Numbered from the stretch's first letter, positions 21,046 to 32,589 are shown. The stretch: 64,000 nucleotides of DNA from Gordionus sp. m RMFG-2023 (GCF_954871325.1 NC_088777.1:33705366-33769365); one strand, 5' to 3'. The notes: a model not told the origin generated them from the sequence alone. Made by a program: numbers and translations.

Positions 21046-21310
21046 TTAAGTTTTCCTTGGGGGAAGAAGGGGAGATGATGATCACATGATGGGTTGATGG
21101 GAAGGATTCTTTTGTTGTCCATTTTGGGATGAAGAGTTTGGATTAATTCGAGAAGATGTCAGCGAGGAACTAAGAATGCTTTGGGAAATGAAGATTAGAT
21201 AATTATGATTTATGATTTGTATATTTCTTTTGTTAATGTATAGAGATTGTTGTGAGTGTTTTTTAATAAATAAAGTTGAGTCGTATTCTTATTCTTATTA
21301 TTATTGAATT
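21046..21310 (+). other. GC-richer patch ending in AATAAA and ATTCTT repeats
   Basis: At about 21050-21200 the composition rises sharply (GGGGGAAGAAGGGGAGATGATGATC and following). One frame reads PFWDEEFGLIREDVSEELRM to a stop. It is followed by an AATAAATAAAG signal and then short ATTCTT/ATT repeats (21278-21305). A 3' tail of a LINE or SINE, whose simple-repeat tail is typical, fits better than a host terminal exon. I do not recognise the family. Confidence 0.35.
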
Positions 21311-21704
21311 ATGGGTTGTTATAATAATATTCCACTGTTTGTATTATGCTTTAATATTTTTTTAATTTATGATTTAATTTTATCAATAATTTTATAATTA
21401 TATTTTACTTTTATTAAGATAAATAAATTAAAATTACTCACTTTATAAAAAATTATATTTGATATATTATATTATTTAGTAATTTTATGGATCTATTATT
21501 AATAATTATAATACATTTCACTTCTGTCTTAAGACTTATCTTTGGCTTATATTCCATTTATTAAAAAACATTTTTGGATCATTTTACATATTTATAAATT
21601 TATTTTCCCAAAAATCTATAAATTATGATGAATAGTTTTATAAAAAAATATCAACTTTTACATTCTTTCTTTTAAATTATTATTTAAGATATATGCATAC
21701 ATAT
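21311..21704. other. AT-rich spacer, no gene seen
   Basis: AT-rich sequence with nothing recognisable. Confidence 0.35.
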
Positions 21705-21838
21705 TTAAGGGTCAGAGAGGGGGGGGGAGTACTAAGGGGATATTTTTTATTAGCTAAAAATGATATTTACAAAAAGTGATAAATTTCTGAAGAGGGGGGG
21801 GGGATTTCCCTTTGCCCCCCCCCCCGGCAACGCCTATG
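21705..21838. repeat. Small element with G and C tracts
   Basis: G runs at 21719-21727 and 21795-21804 and a C run at 21816-21826 frame the shared AGCTAAAAATGATATTTAC block. The right end CCCCGGCAACGCCTATG is roughly complementary to the CATAGGC(T)ATCC left end seen at 13149, so these are probably two ends of one small TIR family. Confidence 0.45.
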
Positions 21839-22199
21839 ATATAAAATGATTAAGTTCATACTAAGGTAAACAATAAATATCATATTTAATATAATTTTTA
21901 TAAGACCAAGACTCTTTGAAAATTATTTTGACATGGGAATGTCATTGGTAGATGTTAAAAGATATCACTATCTAACCATTAGATTAGATTGGATAAAAAA
22001 ATGGAACTTAGATTTAATTCCTCTATAAATTCAACTGAGAGACTAGCAAAATATTTATTTACTCTGCCAGTTTCATTTCCTTCAGAGCTGACCACAAATA
22101 TGAAATCTTAACTATTTACCATTATAGAAATATTTAGATCGGTATATTTTATGGGTTATTATATTATATAGAACCTAATGTTTTTAGTTAGTTTATGCT

Positions 22200-23413
22200 C
22201 AAAAGCTCTCTCACAGAAACCATCATTAACATTTTTGAACCATATTTATAATATAAGATTCTACAACACATTGGTAGAAATTATAAACAAAGTGATATCT
22301 TTTATTTCAGCCAAAAATTAAATTTTTCCCATGATGATGTTAAAAAATTACCAAATAATGTGTATCACAAAATTACTAAAGATTACACATATCATGTCCA
22401 CGTTAAATTGGGAATGTGCAATTGTACCAAGGGTTCAAATTGTGCACTATGCCAGCATCAGGTTAATATGTTGTTAATATATTTGATAAATATTTTTATT
22501 TAGGTATAAACCATGAAAGAATTCAAAGAAACTTTTGTAAATGCGCTTCCAATTAGTGATCTGCATCGGGCCTAATTATTCAAGCCTGGCTCGCACGGCC
22601 CGAACCCAATTTTTTTTAAAAGTTAGCCGGCCTGGCCCGAATTTGAAATTATTTTTAAAAAATTTACCGGTCCGGCCAGGCCTGAATTTATTTAAATATA
22701 GAAATTAATTTTTATAATTACTTAAAATAAAAGACATATTTTATGTAGCGTTTAGTTTCAATAAATTAAATCAAAATTTTTTATTTTACATAAAAAATTC
22801 AATATAAAATTGATAAATATAGATATATTTCCAAAATCCGACCCGACCCGGCCAGAAATTTTTTTAAAAATATTAAGCCCGGCCCGAACCCGATTATTTT
22901 AAATAGAATTAGGCCCGAGCCCGTCCGAAGCCCGTTCGTGCCGGGCCTAACTTTGCAGATCTCTACTTCCAATTACTACCCAAGACAGTAATAGAATTTC
23001 CCTTAGCTTTAGGCGAATGTTGCACAAGTCCCTCATTTTATCTACCCTTAAAAAATATTGCAGATGATTTTAAACTTTCTGATTTATTGAAAACAATCAT
23101 AATAATGAAGATTCGAATAGCTTCCATCAAATTAAAACATTTTCCAATAAATAATAATGATGATAATATAATTACTGAAATAGAATTAATGACATCAGAG
23201 GATGCTGAAGATTTATCCAAGGATATATTCAATAAATCAATTTTATTAAAAGGAACAAAATCATTTTATCATAAATTAAAAAATGATTTAAAAAATTTTA
23301 AAACTAAAACTCAATTTCAACCTTATTTTTTAGATAAAAAAACTTATTTTCGAAAGGGATCAAAGATTCATGTCCAACCTACAGCTTTGGCTAGAAGAGA
23401 AAGTATAAAATAA
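22200..23413 (+). pseudogene. MULE transposase relic with SWIM zinc finger
   Basis: Carboxy-terminal half of a Mutator-like transposase. At about 22270-22460 it reads KQSDIFYFSQKLNFSHDDVK and then VKLGMCNCTKGSNCALCQHQ. The CxC...CxxCxH arrangement is a SWIM finger, which binds zinc and sits after the DDE domain in MULEs. A short intron-like stretch (about 22461-22503) follows, then text ending FVNALPI, interrupted by a 412-bp insertion (22554-22965). Beyond it the frame resumes, ending in a 108-codon open frame at 23087-23413 with HVQPTALARRES, a conserved tail of animal MULE proteins. The catalytic DDE core was not identified upstream, and frame changes are present, so it is dead. No terminal repeats were recognised. 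Confidence 0.65.
22554..22965. mobile_element. GGCCCGG-type hAT-like MITE, best copy
   Basis: Ends TAGTGATCTGCATCGGGCC and GGCCTAACTTTGCAGATCTC-TA are inverted copies. An exact 8-bp duplication CTTCCAAT flanks it (22546-22553 and 22966-22973), as made by hAT transposases. The interior is GGCCCGG blocks around an AT-rich middle. Removing it restores the MULE reading across the site, so it is younger than that relic. Confidence 0.9.
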
Positions 23414-24166
23414 AAAAAAATATGATATTAGCTAATCTTTTATATAATAAACATAACTATTTTTTTATAATATTTTTGTCAACTCTTTTTATAGATTTTT
23501 ACCTTTATTTGTATATGCATTATATTTTCATATACATTTTATATTGTTGAATAAATTTATTATTATATTTTATATATTTTCTATAACTCTCCCAAAATCC
23601 TACCTTCAGCCTCGTCGTGGCGGGAGACTGGCAACGTCTTTTGGCGGCTAATGGAGGTCTAAAAGGTTCACTGTAATCTGGGTCTAGGAATAGAATCACA
23701 GTCTCCTCGATGGGGTTTAAAAACCACTTAAAGAGGTTGATGTCAGGAAGGTCATCCGATTGTAAAAACCTCGCTACAAAATTTCCCTATGGCTACAACA
23801 AAGCATACGCGGGGTACAGCCCAAAGTACCCCGTGGGCCTCCTCATCCGCCTACGACAAAAAGAAAGATGGGAAACCTGATGGAACCACGATTCATGAAA
23901 ATGAAACTTATGACGGCCATAAATGACCTGAAAATAAGTGGAGAAACCAGTTTACGGGGGATCGAGCTAGGGTCGCGACATATGTTGAGAGTATGACGGG
24001 AAGAGCGGGAGAAGTCATCGATGTATTGATGAGAAGACATATAGATGCCTGCTGCATACAGGAGACTAGATGATAAGAAAATAGGACAAGAATGATTGGT
24101 AAGACTAGCTAAAAGTATAAATTCTTTTGGCAAGAAAGTAATGATGGTAAGACTGGAGTTGGGGTA

Positions 24167-24616
24167 TTGGTTGCGGAGAAATTGGTAGACAAAGTAGTCG
24201 ACGTGAGAAGGCTAGATAACCAGATAATGGTTATCAAGATAATTTTTGGTAGAAAGCTATATAATATTATCTCGGCATATGTTCCTCAGGTTGGAAGAAG
24301 TGAAGAAGAGAAAGATATATTTTGGGACAGTCTATTGGGGATGATATCGAGACTGGCTAATGAAGAGGGGATTATCCTGGCTGGTGATCTGAATGGACAT
24401 TTGGGAGCGAGTAATGAGGGTTATGAAGGTGTACATGTAGGGTTCAGTTACGGAATGAGAAATTTGGAAGGAGAGAGGATTTTAGAATTTAGTGATGCTA
24501 TGGATATGATTGTCTGTAATACAATGTTTAAGAAAGAATCAGAGAAGCTGGTGACTTATAAGTCGGGTAGTACCAAAAGTGCAGTGGATTACTTGTTATT
24601 AAGGAGATGTGATTAA
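24167..24616 (+). pseudogene. LINE endonuclease domain fragment
   Basis: A 149-codon open stretch of the RTE-like LINE covering most of the endonuclease/exonuclease/phosphatase fold. IISAYVPQ, the catalytic GDLNGHLG and the carboxy-terminal STKSAVDYLL are all in place. It lacks the first strands, which lie upstream in another frame near 24040-24110 (CIQETR-like), and ends at a stop before the linker. Confidence 0.85.
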
Positions 24617-25110
24617 TGTATAGTAAAAAATGTGAAAGTGATACCGGGAGAGGAATGTATAAATCAGCATCGACTAGTTGTAAGGGATCTCACTTTAAAG
24701 GTGCCAGGGTCACTAAAAGAAAGTTTGTGCCAAGGCTGAAGGTTTGGAAATTGAAGGAGGAGATTGCTAGACGTCAATTCAATATGACATTGGCGATTAG
24801 GGAGGCGGAGGTTACACAAGCATCTGGGGTAAATGACAAGTGGGAAGCCATGAAGAAAGCCTGGGTGATGACAAGTGAGGAGGTATGTGGATAGACAAAT
24901 GGGCCGGCTAGACATAAGGAGACTCGGTGGTGGAACCCGGAGGTAGCAAAAGCTGTGGATGAGAAACGGAGGTGTTTCAAAGTATGTCATAATATCAAAG
25001 AAAATAGTTATAACGATATTTACAAGATGGCTAAAAGAAATGCTAAGAAATTAATAGCGAAGGCTCAAAAAGAAAAAAGACACGAGTTTGTTAAATAAAT
25101 GGAATGCGCT

Positions 25111-25564
25111 CAGTGGCATAGCTACGGGGGTGGTTTTCGGGTTTGGACTCCTCTCAGAGCAAAAATTTATTTTTAGATTATACGTTCAAAAGACTTATAA
25201 GTGGTACTTTATATCAAATAAATACCAATAATATTTTTATTTTTCTGGTTTTGATGTTTGTGGAAGGATTTTATATTACTATTAAAATTATTCTGGATAG
25301 TATTATTATAAAGATTGAGAATAATCTAATAAATTATAAAACAAATTATTGATGCATTTAAAAAAATATATTTACTATATGTTATCGATATGGTTATGAT
25401 TTGTATGATAAACCCAGCCGAAGGCCGGGCAAAGGGCCGAAGGCCTGTTAAAGAGGAGTCTGGGATGAGATTAAGAACTAGACATTTTTTAAAATATAAA
25501 CTCCACCTAGTAGATTTTTATATGTTTGGACCCCCTCTAAGGAAAATTTCTAGCTACGCCACTG
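25111..25564. mobile_element. CAGTGGCGTAGCTA hAT-type MITE, copy 1
   Basis: Ends CAGTGGCATAGCTACGGGG and TAGCTACGCCACTG with an exact 8-bp duplication AATGCGCT on each side (25103-25110, 25565-25572). 454 bp, non-coding, nearly identical over long stretches to 56820-57196 and inverted to 47510-47903. It interrupts the LINE at 23585-27475. The longer right part (about 25400-25490, AACCCAGCCGAAGGCCGGGC) is missing from the copy at 56820. Confidence 0.93.
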
Positions 25565-26040
25565 AATGCGCTGATGGAATTGGAAATAGGGTTCGAATGG
25601 CAAAGCAGATGTCAAAAAAGAGGCAGGATGTGATAGGTGTAAAGTGTTTGAAAATATGGAAGGAAAATGGTGATTGATAGTAGTGGTATTAAGAACACCT
25701 GGAAGATTTACATGAAAGGACTTTTGAATGAAGAAAATGAATGGGATAATAATGTTAGTTGTGCAAAGATAGAAGGTTCAGGGTGTAAATCTGGCAAGGT
25801 CGAGATAAAGAGAGCAGTGATAAAGATGAAAAAAGGGAAGGCATCGGGTTTAACGATGGTGGTATCAGAGATGTTTAAAGGTTCTGACGATTTAGGGATT
25901 GGATGGTTAATAAATTTAGCCAATCAAATTGTCACAGAAGGAACTATTCCCGAGGACTGGCGAAGAAGTATAATTATCCCAGTATACAAGGGGAAAGGTG
26001 ATCCTTTAGATTGCGGGTCTTACAGAGCTATATACTCTTG

Positions 26041-27437
26041 GAACATGCAATAAAAGTATTTGAGAGAGTGTTAGAGAAGCGGATAAGGGAACAAATTAAA
26101 ATTGATGAAATGCAGTTTGGTTTTACATCGGGAAAAGGCACGACAGATGCTATTTTTGTGGTGAGACAAATGCAGGAGAAGTATGTTGCGAAGGAAAAGA
26201 AACTCTATTATGCGTTTGTTGATTTGGAAAAAGCATTTGATAATGTGCCGCGTGAGGTTACTAGATGGGCCTTGAGAAAATCAGGTGTGGAGGAATGGTT
26301 GGTTATCGCAGTGATGGCAATGTATGTTGGACCACAAACAACAGTAGGACGGATTATGGTGATAGTGACAGCTTTGAGGTGAAGGTAGGACTTCATCTGC
26401 TGAGTCCATTATTATTTATCTTAGTAATGGATGTGGTGGCTAGAGAAATGCGTGAAGGACTTCCCTGGGAGCTATTATATGCAGATGACCTTGTATTAAA
26501 GGCAAACAGTGAGGAAGAATTGAGGGATAAAATTAGTAAATGGAAGATGACTATGGAAGCAAAGGGCCTGAAAATGAATGCATCAAAGAAAAAGGTGATG
26601 ATTGGTGGGGAAAATCTAAAGATGGATGATTCCGGTAAGTGGCCTTGGGTGTATGTGGGAAAGGAGTTTCTAGAAATTCTATCCAATGCATCAGATGCCA
26701 GAAATGGGTACATAATAGATGTAGCGGGAAAAATGGAAGTTTGATGTTAAAAAGAATGACCTTTATTTGTAGAACATGCATGAAAGTGATACATAATAAT
26801 GATAACCTAGAAAATGGTGGTCTAGATATTGGCAATGGGTTAACCCTATAAAAAGTGGATAAATTTTGTTATTAAGGTGATATGCTAAACGTAGATGGTG
26901 GTGTAGATTCTGCCGTTGTTGCAAGGATCAGACAAGCTTGGAAGAAGTTCAGAGAGATGTCGTCTATTCTTACAAATAAAAAAAGTCTCTCTGAAGTTAA
27001 AGGGGAAAGTTTACGTAAGTTGTGTTTGGAGTTGTTTAGTTTATGGCGGCGAAACATGAGCAATGAAAGCGACTCACGAAGCCAAATTAGAAAGAACAGA
27101 GATGAGGATGATTAGATGGATGTGTGGGGTATCTCTGAGAGGAAGAAAAACTAGCAAGGAATTGCGAGCAAGATTAGGTATAGAAATGATTGGAATGGTA
27201 ATGCGACGAAATAGACTAAGATGGTTTGGGCATGTGGAACGTATGACAAAAGATGACTGGGTAAAGAGATGCACAATGATGGAAGTAGGAGGATCAAGAC
27301 CTAGAGGAAGACCCAAGATGACGTGGACAAATGTGATAGCGGCGGATATGAGAAGCATGAATCTTACAAATATTGATGCTCAGGACCGTCAAAAATGGAA
27401 AAGAAAAATCAGAAGGAAAACTGGCCTACCCGGGTAA
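26041..27437 (+). pseudogene. LINE reverse transcriptase and carboxy-terminal region
   Basis: Continuation of the RTE-like LINE in several short open stretches. 26011-26382 carries fingers and motif A (FVDLEKAFDNVP). 26265-26744 carries the palm with YADDLVL. 26639-26851 carries the CxxC-H-C knuckle. 26882-27115 carries NVDGGVDSAVVARIRQAW. 27063-27437 is the basic tail. Adjacent stretches overlap in different frames, showing small insertions or deletions. Confidence 0.85.
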
Positions 27438-27475
27438 ACCTGGAAATCGCCATAAAACGAAGAAGAAGAAGAATA

Positions 27476-28547
27476 TATTTTCTATAATAAATATATTTAA
27501 ATTAGTTTGTATGGTATACACATATTATATTGAGGTTAATGTTTAAGATTTTCTAATGCTTGAATTGAAAGTTTAAGGATACTTTTTGGTTGCTAGTTCA
27601 TTGTGATAATCATTCTGATTTACTTTAAAAAACATATGCATTATATATCAAATGATTTTAAGATGGTTACTTATATTTTATGTCAACTTTCTTGATTTAT
27701 CCTATTAATTTATATTGCATTTAATTGTATATGTAAAATAAATATCTGGCAAAATTATTTTAATCACAAATAGTTAAAAAATTAGGAGAGGAATGAGTAA
27801 ATAAGTGAATTTTGTATTCAATATTCAAAATATATTATTAAGCTAAAATGATTTAAAGATCTTATATCAATAAAAGCCTAAATTAAATTATGAGGAATGG
27901 AATATTTTACACTTCCTGTTCCTTAAATTAATACTGAAATATACTAATAATTTACAAAAACAAAATTAATTGCAATTTAAATAATAATTTCAATAATTCT
28001 TTGGTTTATTTCTAAACCTTGAAAATGAATCGTGAATGAAAATAATTTGAATGATTGAATTAGTTTTATTGCATATATGTATAAAATAAATATCAATAAG
28101 CCAAAATAATCGTGATGTGAAAACTTTAAAAAAAAATTTATTAAAAAAAAATCATATGAAAATAACGTAACGAAAAAAGCGCTCAATATTTCTCAACACG
28201 ATGAGCTTTTGTTCAAATGCGTTGGGCATTTTTAAAAAAATACTCAAATATAAATACAAGTGCATTTGAAGTAAAGGTATTTGAATATAAATACAAATAC
28301 AAAATATCTTCATTAAAATTTCGAAAACCGTATTCAAAAACAAACTGACTAAAACCTCCTAAAATAAGATATATTTATTAAAAAATTTTAACTTATAATT
28401 TACAAAGAAAATTAATTTCCAGCTGTAATGTACATAAAAATATATTAAATATATAATTTCTTATATTTATAGAAAAAATTTATATAAACACGTTGGAGGA
28501 GGTATGATGCGGATTAATTAAAATTAAATGAAATAAGGAGTAGTAAT
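27476..28547. other. AT-rich spacer, no gene seen
   Basis: Very AT-rich, without recognisable protein, terminal repeats or RNA gene. Confidence 0.45.
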
Positions 28548-29010
28548 GAGTTATAGTTTATAAATGAAACATATGTGATAAAAGGGAAACCTTTTTTTCA
28601 AATGTAATATCACTGAAATTTATAAAAATTATAGCGTTTATATAATCCAATATATTTGAATAATAACTAAAAATATACAACATAAGAAAAATATAAAAAT
28701 AGATGCATAAATATATATCACTAGGATTCATACAAATAATATTAATCATATATATTCTGATAATAACATCATAATAATCAATATATAAAATACATAACAC
28801 CAGCCATCATTCCGTACTTTTGTTCCATAAGTTTTTTGAATGTTAACGTAAAAGTATTTAAAATGAAATATAAGTTAATATAAGTCTTTTTGAATAATAA
28901 AAATAAAATATAAATTTTTGAATAAAATCAATAATAGTTTAAAAATAAGTTTTTAAATATGTTTTAAGATAAAAAATATAATTTTTATTTTTGAATTTAA
29001 CAACATTTAT
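28548..29010. repeat. Interspersed repeat shared with 62955-63240
   Basis: Blocks such as TATAGTTTATAAATGAAACA, AATATCACTGAAATTTATAAA and TATATTTGAATAATAACTAAA recur at 62955-63240 in the same order and strand. Here the repeat lies on the 3' side of a minus-strand Ty3/gypsy integrase remnant. There it lies on the 5' side of a minus-strand pol remnant. That arrangement would fit an LTR of one gypsy family, but exact LTR ends were not found. Confidence 0.4.
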
Positions 29011-29489
29011 CTCTTTGTTATTTTAGCTCCCTAGCTCCACTACAAAAATCATTGCTTCACCTAGTTTAGTACGTGGTCTATCGTCTTATTGATTGTCAGG
29101 CTTGTTATTCGTCATTGTTTGTTGATCAGCTTTGATCGTTATCGTTCGTCGATTTCCATTAATTTTCAATCCAAAAAATTCTTATATATAATATTTTTTC
29201 ACGTTATATATATTTTGATTATTATAGTCTTTATTATGTTGGAATTTATTTTAAATTAATTAATTTTTTTAAAGTTTTTTAAATCTTCTTTTATATTCAT
29301 TACAAAATTGTCAAATTTTTAAGGTAATATTTTATTTCTAATTTTTCTTTGACTATTACGACTTTGAACTTGAACTACATATTTTTATCTTAAATATGAT
29401 TTTGGTTTTGATCATTACTTCTTCCCCCTCTAAAAATTTGTGTACTCGGTATTAAATTAATAGTTTTATAACCACAATTTATATTTTTC
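29011..29489. other. Spacer, possibly the tail of a Ty3/gypsy element
   Basis: A somewhat less AT-rich patch at 29020-29165 (CTAGCTCCACTAC and CGTTCGTCGATTTCC), with no readable protein. Confidence 0.35.
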
Positions 29490-30010
29490 AAATGTTGTGA
29501 TACTCTTATGTGGAATAATATTAGTTGATCATATTTTTAACCGGTCTAAATGTCTTCTTATAACATTGTTTCCAGTTTTTATTTTGTGTGATAAATTCCC
29601 ATCTTTATCTGTCATTCATTTGTCCCAAATGTTTTCCTTGAAAGTGTTATACAAAACTTTGTTTATCTCGATTCTTCTATTTGACGTTATCTTCCTTTTT
29701 AATTCCTTATATTTTTCTTCCAAGGGTCTAATTAAGTCAAATTTGGTTTTAATTGTTCTTGAAAACATTAATTTACTCGGTATCATGTTTGTGGTAGCAT
29801 TCAGGTGTTGCAATAATTAAATAAGATATTTTCTAAAGCGATATCTAAGTCTATTTTCTTGTTGTTTTCCATGCTTCTAACGATAACCGCTAACTTCAAA
29901 TACAGCGAGGAACATTTTAAAAAATTAAGAGAAGAAAACAGAGAGGAGAATGTTAGACATATGGGATTTACATATAAAATTATTTGATATATTAAGACAT
30001 TGAGTAGCAT
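29490..30010 (-). mobile_element. Ty3/gypsy fossil fragment (integrase end)
   Basis: Minus-strand fragment of a Ty3/gypsy-type retrotransposon covering the carboxy part of integrase. SKLMFSRTIKTKFDLIRPLE matches the family pattern (P-x-x-L-M-F-x-R-x-x-(K/R)-T-x-x-D-L-x-x-P), and nearby blocks match the carboxy-terminal strands. It is broken, and only part of the element is present. Confidence 0.7.
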
Positions 30011-30339
30011 GAATTACAATTTTATTCGTTCATACATTTAACTTTTCCGTTATATTTCAGATTCATTTTTTAAAGTGTTATATTTATTATTATTAGATCA
30101 ATTTATTTTTTATATTGATCTTTTAACTAATCGATTTAATAATCTATTATAATAATCCTTAAAAAACGTCAATCAAATTTAACCAATAGTGTTTTAAAAA
30201 ATATTTGTCCATTGATAATCATCATAGCAATTTTAAGCCAATAGTAATTCCCATGTGATTTATAATAAGGCGAGTATACTTATATGCATAACTACCATCA
30301 TTCCAGCATACCTGGCTGGATTTTTGGCCAGGCCGACAC
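30011..30339. other. AT-rich spacer
   Basis: No gene seen. At 30300-30345 a GC-richer palindromic block (CCAGCATACCTGGCTGG, TGGCCAGGCC) marks the approach to the next inverted-repeat element. Confidence 0.35.
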
Positions 30340-31870
30340 TACTAGATGTAACATGTGAAAGTGATTTCCGTGAGATTTCGAATTCCCACATCATCAAAAT
30401 CTCACGGCTAATACCTACCGTGTAAAAATGATTTCATGAGATTTTTATTTTTATCGCTTCAAATACATTGGGAGCCATTTAAATAATAAAAATCTCACAG
30501 CTATTTAATTTTGCTTCTTTGCAATGTTTACAGAGGGTGGGTACTAATTTTAGAGGGTAGGATAGAAAAGGGGGATTTGCCTCTAGTAAACTTTCTGTCA
30601 TGTAGAAGTTTTCAATAAATTAATGTCAATCAAGAAGATATCTTGTATAGGAAATCTGAAAAGGAAAAATTAAGGTGCCTCTGAGTAGCAATGGGATTAG
30701 AGTCTTTGGTATATGACCTACTTAATTAACTTAAACTTGTTTTACAATATTATTTTATAAATTTTATATTATATAAATTAGAATGTTAGTAAGGATCTTT
30801 TCCCTTCCTCAATATTACTAAGCTATAATTTCAATTATTACAAATGATAAATTATGTAATATTTATATATTGTCATAACACTAATGATTATTGATTGGAG
30901 CCTATCAATCAATAATCTGAACTAGAGATCTGCAAATGTAGACCCGGTCCGGCCCAAATGGGCTTTGGGCCTGGTCGGGCCTTAGAAATTTTTTAAAATA
31001 TATTTAGATTTATCAATTTTATATTGAAAATTATATGTAAAATAAAAATATTTATTTTATTTATAGAACTAGACGCCATATAACATATGTCTTTTATTTT
31101 GAGTAATTATAAAATTAATTTCTATATTTAAATAAAATCGGGCCAGGCCGGTAAATTTTTTAAAAAAAAAATCGGGTTCGGGCAGGGCTGACAAAACTTT
31201 TTCAAAAAATTTTTTGGGCCGGACCGGACTTAAAAAATTAGGCCCGATGCAGATCACTTATCTGAACCTTATCATCCCAGGCATTTTTTGGTATGGAATA
31301 CAGACTAAATATATAAAATACAGACTATAGATAGGCGGCATCGGGTTTTTAGATATTATAACGATTTACATAAAAAAAACAAAACAATCAGATTTACAAT
31401 TTAAAAAAAAAATTTAGATGTACATACGAGCCAACAAGAATAGCCACTACACATGTAACATTCAATTTATTTGTATATTATTATAAATTATCGACTATTT
31501 AATCGTAAGCAATTAAATTTATATTATTAAAAAGAGAAATTTTATTATATCCTTAACTCTAATGATGTTCCTTGAATTTACATTTCTCATTATTCTACTT
31601 AATAATCTTAAAAAAATAGGGATAAGCTCTTGAAATGAAACAATATATCTCTTGCAAAATATTATTAAAATTTTATTCTAAAACAGAGATTATAGCTATT
31701 AAACAGCTAGGTTTCATACCATTAATGTCTTTATATTATATATTATTTAAAATTTATGTTATGAAAATTTTAACTTTCGATTTATCTCTTTAAAAACATT
31801 GGGGGCCATATAAATCAAAACCTTATCAAAATCTCATAGATCACTTTCATACGTTACACAGGCAATTTTA
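30340..31870. mobile_element. 1.5-kb TIR element with GTGAAAGTGAT ends
   Basis: GTAACATGTGAAAGTGATTT followed by CCGTGAGATTT near 30350 is matched inverted near 31805-31860 by AAATCTCATAGATCACTTTC, followed by ATACGTTACACAGG. A second inner block, AAACATTGGGGGCCATATAAAT (about 31793-31815), resembles AATACATTGGGAGCCATTTAAA (about 30465-30485) in direct orientation. So the arms are compound. No protein is readable. A 337-bp GGCCCGG MITE is nested inside. Confidence 0.5.
30923..31259. mobile_element. GGCCCGG-type hAT-like MITE
   Basis: Ends TAGAGATCTGCAAA and GGCCCGATGCAGATCACTT, flanked by an exact 8-bp duplication ATCTGAAC (30915-30922, 31260-31267). 337 bp. The interior matches the 22554-22965 copy in opposite orientation, including the block AAAGACATATGTTATATGGCG read on the other strand. 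Confidence 0.9.
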
Positions 31871-32231
31871 CATCATTAATTTAGACTGAAAAAAATTAAT
31901 TTTTTTCCACTTATCCGATTTTTCGCCATTAAAGATTAAATATAATTTTTTGTTAATATAAGCCAATTTTATGTTATTATTATTAATATATTATATATAA
32001 AGCCATCAAATTTTGTATCTTTATATTTCGTTTATTAAAAAAATTGATAATGATTAAAACTATTTTTTTCAAATTTGTATCGAATCTGGATATTACCATA
32101 TGTTTTAAAAAAATTTTTATATAAATTTGATAAGTTTAAGATATTCTAAAATACATAAAAAAATTTCTTTCCAAATTTTACACAATCAATAATTTTAGAG
32201 AAACATTTAATAAATAAATATGTATTTTATC
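31871..32231. other. AT-rich spacer
   Basis: AT-rich with nothing recognised. The last 8 bases (32224-32231, ATTTTATC) are the left target duplication of the foldback element. Confidence 0.5.
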
Positions 32232-32326
32232 TAGTGTTGTTAAAAAGTCGAGTTCTTACGACTTGCGACTCGAGTCGTAGTCGTAAAAAACGGCTCCGAC
32301 TCAAGCCGATCAAGGAGCCGAATGAG

Positions 32327-32450
32327 CCGACTCACTTGGTCGGCTCACTTAGTCGGCTCGCTTAGTCGGCTCGTGTAGTCGGCTCGTGTAGTCAGCTCGT
32401 GTAGTCGGCTCGCTTAGTCGGCTCAAGTAGTCGGCTCGTTGGGTCTGCTC
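32327..32450. repeat. 13-bp minisatellite, left arm
   Basis: About nine tandem copies of a 13-bp unit of the form GTCGGCTCGTGTA with variants in the last four bases. The inverted counterpart is at 41915-42010 with about six copies. The 71-codon open frame it creates on the minus strand (SRLSEPTTRAD repeats) is a by-product. Confidence 0.9.
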
Positions 32451-32589
32451 AATTTTTTTGTTTTTTATAAAATCTGGTAAATTGCTAAATTTTGGGGAAA
32501 TGATTAATGTGAACAAAATTATAATAAGAATATGTTGTTTTAGTTTTTCGTATTTTTTTGGCATAAATGGGTTAAAATAAGTATTGCTA

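Larger units (their letters stand above)
23585..27475 (+). mobile_element. RTE-like LINE, near full length, decayed
   Basis: A non-LTR retrotransposon. A GC-richer 5' leader (about 23585-24120) is followed by an apurinic-type endonuclease (24167-24616: LAGDLNGHLG and SGSTKSAVDYLLLRR), a linker, and reverse transcriptase. The RT part includes PEDWRRSIIIPVYKGKGDP at about 25950, FVDLEKAFDNVPRE (motif A) at about 26215 and LLYADDLVL (motif C) at about 26470. Then come a zinc-knuckle-like CIRCQKWVHNRC at about 26665 and a carboxy-terminal RLRWFGHVERM and RPRGRPKMTW region (27063-27437). The endonuclease is of the type found in craniofacial-development-protein-2-like proteins, which derive from RTE elements. 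The end is a (GAA)n tail. At least seven frame changes or stops break it, so it cannot move. A 454-bp MITE sits in the linker. Confidence 0.88.

Noticed and set aside
24664-24990. Minus-strand open frames over the LINE
   Set aside because: They are antisense to the endonuclease-RT linker of the LINE and show no motif.
32349-32564. 71-codon frame with SRLSEPTTRAD repeats
   Set aside because: It is the translation of the 13-bp minisatellite in the foldback arm, not a repeat protein.
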